Assembly: GCA_902462475.1 (NCBI GenBank)
Contig: CABQCB010000127.1
Location: forward strand, 1-5,683
DNA from: an uncultured Oscillibacter sp.
GTDB taxonomy: Bacteria; Bacillota_A; Clostridia; Oscillospirales; Oscillospiraceae
Direction of reading: 5' to 3'
Length of the DNA: 5,683 bases
A program made the translations under genes and the position numbers. Below the pieces are notes generated by a model. The model saw only the letters and a list, made by a program, of their open reading frames with translations, did not search any database and was not told where the DNA came from. Of the stretch, positions 4,704 to 5,683 are shown piece after piece. Each line of letters opens with the position of its first letter. Position 1 is the stretch's first letter.

Positions 4704-5683
4704 ATGCTGGAATGGCTTCACATTGAAAATATCGCGGTCATCGAGGAGGCAGACATCCGCTTTCAGCCCGGCTTCAACGCCCTCACCGGTGAGACCGGCG
4801 CAGGTAAGTCCATCGTCATCGACGCCCTGGGCGCGGTGCTGGGCGGACGCACTTCCCGGGAGCTGATCCGTACCGGGGCGGAGCGGGCCTTTGCCAGCGC
4901 TGCCTTTTCCGGCGTGAGCGCGGAATTGCCGGGCCTTGCCGAGTGCGGTGCGGCCCCGGATGAGGACGGATGCCTGGTGATGCAGCGGGAGATCGGCAGC
5001 GACGGCCGGAGCCTTTGCCGGGTTGGCGGGCGTCCGGTCACTGTGTCCCAGATGCGCCGGGTGGGCGAGGAGCTTTTGAACATCCACGGCCAGCACGACG
5101 GCGTGCAGCTTTTGGATGAGGAGCGCCACGTGGCCTATCTGGACCGCTTCGGCCGCACGGAGGACGTGCTCTCGGCCTATCAGGCGTCCTACGGCGCCAT
5201 GGCGGAGCTTCAGCGGAAGATCTCCGCTTTGCGGATGGATGAGGCGGAAAAGGCCCGCCGGATGGACAGCCTGCGCTTTCAGATCGACGAGCTGGAGCGG
5301 GCGAAGCTGCAGCCCGGCGAGGAAGAGGGGCTGGCGGAGCGCCGCAACCTCCTGCGCAACGGGGAGAAGTACCTCTCCGCTCTGTCCGGGGCGGATTACT
5401 GCCTCTCCGGCGGCGAGGAGGGCGGCGGCGTAGTCAGCGCCATCCGGGACGCGGAGGAGGCCCTGTACGGCATCCGCACCCTGGGTGACGAGATGGCCCG
5501 GCTCTATGAGCGGCTGGGCGCCCTGCGCAGCGAGGCCTACGACATTGCCGAGACCGTCCGGGATCTGCGGGAGAGCTTTGACTTCTCTCCGGCGGAGCTG
5601 GACGCGGTGGAGAGCCGGACGGATCTTTTGTACCGGCTGAAAAAGAAGTACGGCGCCACGGTGGAGGAGATGCTGGCCTACCT
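4704..5683 (+). CDS. recN: DNA repair protein RecN (5' part, runs off the window)
   Basis: RecN is an SMC-like ATPase that acts early in recombinational repair of DNA double-strand breaks. Full-length proteins are about 550-570 residues; 326 complete codons are present with no internal stop, and the right edge truncates the gene. The N-terminus is typical: MLEWLHIENIAVIEE, then Walker A GETGAGKS (29-36), LGGRTSRELIRTGAE (46-60), the GGRPVTVSQ segment (108-116), and the Q-loop region GEELLNIHGQHDG (121-133). From about residue 150 the sequence becomes rich in Glu, Arg, Leu and Ala with heptad-like spacing, as expected for the first arm of the coiled coil. The signature motif, Walker B and second arm lie beyond the edge. 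The start is ATG at 4704, with AAGGAG at 4690-4695 eight bases upstream. A 37-base gap separates it from argR. I saw no LexA-type box (GAAC-N4-GTTC) in the gap, so any damage control would come from elsewhere. Confidence 0.95.
   Translation, partial: MLEWLHIENIAVIEEADIRFQPGFNALTGETGAGKSIVIDALGAVLGGRTSRELIRTGAERAFASAAFSGVSAELPGLAECGAAPDEDGCLVMQREIGSDGRSLCRVGGRPVTVSQMRRVGEELLNIHGQHDGVQLLDEERHVAYLDRFGRTEDVLSAYQASYGAMAELQRKISALRMDEAEKARRMDSLRFQIDELERAKLQPGEEEGLAERRNLLRNGEKYLSALSGADYCLSGGEEGGGVVSAIRDAEEALYGIRTLGDEMARLYERLGALRSEAYDIAETVRDLRESFDFSPAELDAVESRTDLLYRLKKKYGATVEEMLAY

Noticed and set aside
5116..5433. Plus-strand 105-codon frame inside recN
   Set aside because: The recN frame is continuous through this region with clear RecN sequence; this frame is an Arg/Ala/Ser-rich shadow.

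Overview
The window is a GC-rich (about 60% by eye), densely packed stretch of bacterial chromosome with every recognisable gene on the + strand. Gene order is a small membrane protein, dxs, tlyA, nadK, argR and recN (cut by the right edge). Bacillus subtilis has a comparable dxs - yqxC(tlyA) - ahrC(argR) - recN run. A nadK between tlyA and argR is, from memory, the arrangement seen in Clostridia. With the high GC, purine-rich Shine-Dalgarno sites and protein sequence style, this suggests a GC-rich clostridial gut bacterium such as an Oscillospiraceae member (Oscillibacter/Flavonifractor-like). The placement is inference.

Layout: bases 1-109 hold no gene I can identify, only short open tails and a strong ribosome binding site at 97-102. 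A four-helix DUF21/CorB-like membrane protein follows (110-661), then dxs (678-2528), tlyA (2525-3346), nadK (3343-4227), argR (4217-4666) and the first 326 codons of recN (from 4704). dxs/tlyA and tlyA/nadK each join through an ATGA stop/start overlap, and nadK/argR overlap by 11 bases. These junctions imply one translationally coupled transcript. The only sizeable gap after gene 1 is the 37 bases between argR and recN, which hold a GC-rich hairpin directly before the recN ribosome binding site.

The genes form a conserved housekeeping neighbourhood rather than one pathway. Dxs makes DXP for isoprenoids (and, by known biochemistry, for thiamine and pyridoxal precursors). TlyA methylates rRNA. 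NadK makes the NADP pool, whose reduced form the next MEP enzyme uses. ArgR senses arginine. RecN acts in double-strand break repair. Genes usually upstream (xseA, xseB, ispA) and downstream (spoIVB, spo0A) in related genomes are outside the window.

I found no convincing undescribed system, mobile element, CRISPR array or RNA gene. The least characterised item is the stand-alone DUF21-like membrane protein before dxs. Other points worth checking are its TTG start, a 13-base match to the 16S rRNA 5' end next to a palindrome at 80-101, a variant catalytic motif in Dxs, and the argR-recN hairpin.
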